A stretch of DNA of 64,000 nt. Origin: Pararhizobium polonicum (lineage in GTDB: Bacteria; Pseudomonadota; Alphaproteobacteria; Rhizobiales; Rhizobiaceae). This document shows, one piece after another, positions 63,846 to 64,000 of the stretch; the stretch's first letter is position 1; the number at the start of each line of letters is the position of its first letter. The translations under genes and the position numbers were made by a program. The notes under the pieces are model-generated. The model worked only from the letters and a program-made list of their open reading frames with translations. It searched no databases and was not told the origin of the DNA. The stretch spans positions 210,855 to 274,854 of the forward strand of contig NZ_LGLV01000011.1 of NCBI RefSeq assembly GCF_001687365.1. Reading direction: 5' to 3'.

Positions 63846-64000
63846 TTCCGCCGAGGATACACTGCCAGCCGTGGCAGCGAGGCGGGGCCGGCGCCGGGTG
63901 TGGGGAAAGGACGGAAGTCCTCATATCGGGGGTTCGCGGAAAATGGTTTCCCTCCGCAGGCTGTCGCGGCTGCGGACGTGCCTGTGCGGCACAGAAGACC
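63846..64000. ncRNA. Candidate structured RNA at window end (partial)
   Basis: Four short hairpins lie close together: CTGCCA-GCCG-TGGCAG, GGAC-GGAA-GTCC, GCGGA...TCCGC and GTGCC-TGTGC-GGCAC. No coding frame is supported. The CCGCCGAGG at its left could pair with a stretch beyond the window, as in a 6S-like closing stem, but I could not match a family. The invariant RNase P motif is absent. Strand is probably plus. Confidence 0.3.

Noticed and set aside
63846..64000. RNase P RNA
   Set aside because: The invariant GAGGAAAGTCC motif is absent, even though GGCACAGAAG near the end is reminiscent.

Overview
The window reads as a chromosomal segment of an alphaproteobacterium of the Rhizobiales, most likely the Rhizobiaceae (Rhizobium/Agrobacterium-like). 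This rests on gene content and order (gyrA, coaD, two cyclophilins, queA-tgt; tatD-metG and tmk-holB; lexA), a GTTC-N7-GTTC SOS box typical of alphaproteobacteria, a class II (B12-dependent) ribonucleotide reductase, high coding GC, and palindromic intergenic repeats of the rhizobial kind. No species can be named from sequence alone.

Layout. 1-1813 is the 3' part of gyrA. 1965-5242 is a tightly coupled four-gene unit: a Tat-type flavin oxidase and three membrane proteins of unknown role. 5349-5625 encodes two tandem very small membrane proteins. 5850-9803 holds coaD, two peptidylprolyl isomerases and the queuosine genes queA and tgt. 9816-20784 holds a DUF4864 protein, a PuuB-like oxidase, purC, an MBL hydrolase, tatD, metG, a MazG-like protein, holB, tmk, a DacF-like protein with altered motifs, and rlpA. 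tRNA-Ser(UGA) at 21200 is followed by an accessory-looking stretch (21330 to about 29213) of small-molecule-modifying enzymes with divergent AraC, FtrA and LysR regulators and a broken GST gene.

Core content returns with tRNA-Cys, lexA and tRNA-Asn. It is followed by a LysE exporter, a DUF1365 gene with a large internal deletion beside an intact cyclopropane-fatty-acid synthase gene, a two-subunit SMR efflux pair, a ChrR-like protein without its zinc cysteines, and a sulfur-linked run (Cds1-like PLP enzyme, AlaX, 3-mercaptopyruvate sulfurtransferase). Next come divergent ald/Lrp, a membrane diguanylate cyclase, HlyU, ilvA, a CinA-like protein, wrbA, several small proteins, tRNA-Leu(UAA) and xanthine phosphoribosyltransferase. 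52795-56397 is a 1200-residue serralysin-like RTX metalloprotease with six 82-residue repeats. nrdJ (57572-61378) lies downstream of a good NrdR box.

The last 2.5 kb contain a BrnT toxin with an XRE-type partner, an array of at least eight related hairpins (a ninth lies 290 bp further on) embedded in direct repeats of 320-336 bp, a DUF559 endonuclease gene broken by a 23-bp duplication, a 149-bp inverted-repeat element, and a hairpin-rich stretch running off the window end that may be a structured RNA.

The strongest leads for undescribed biology are the Tat-oxidase/membrane-protein unit, the tandem 40- and 46-residue membrane proteins, the DacF-like protein lacking two catalytic motifs, and the hairpin array at the right end.
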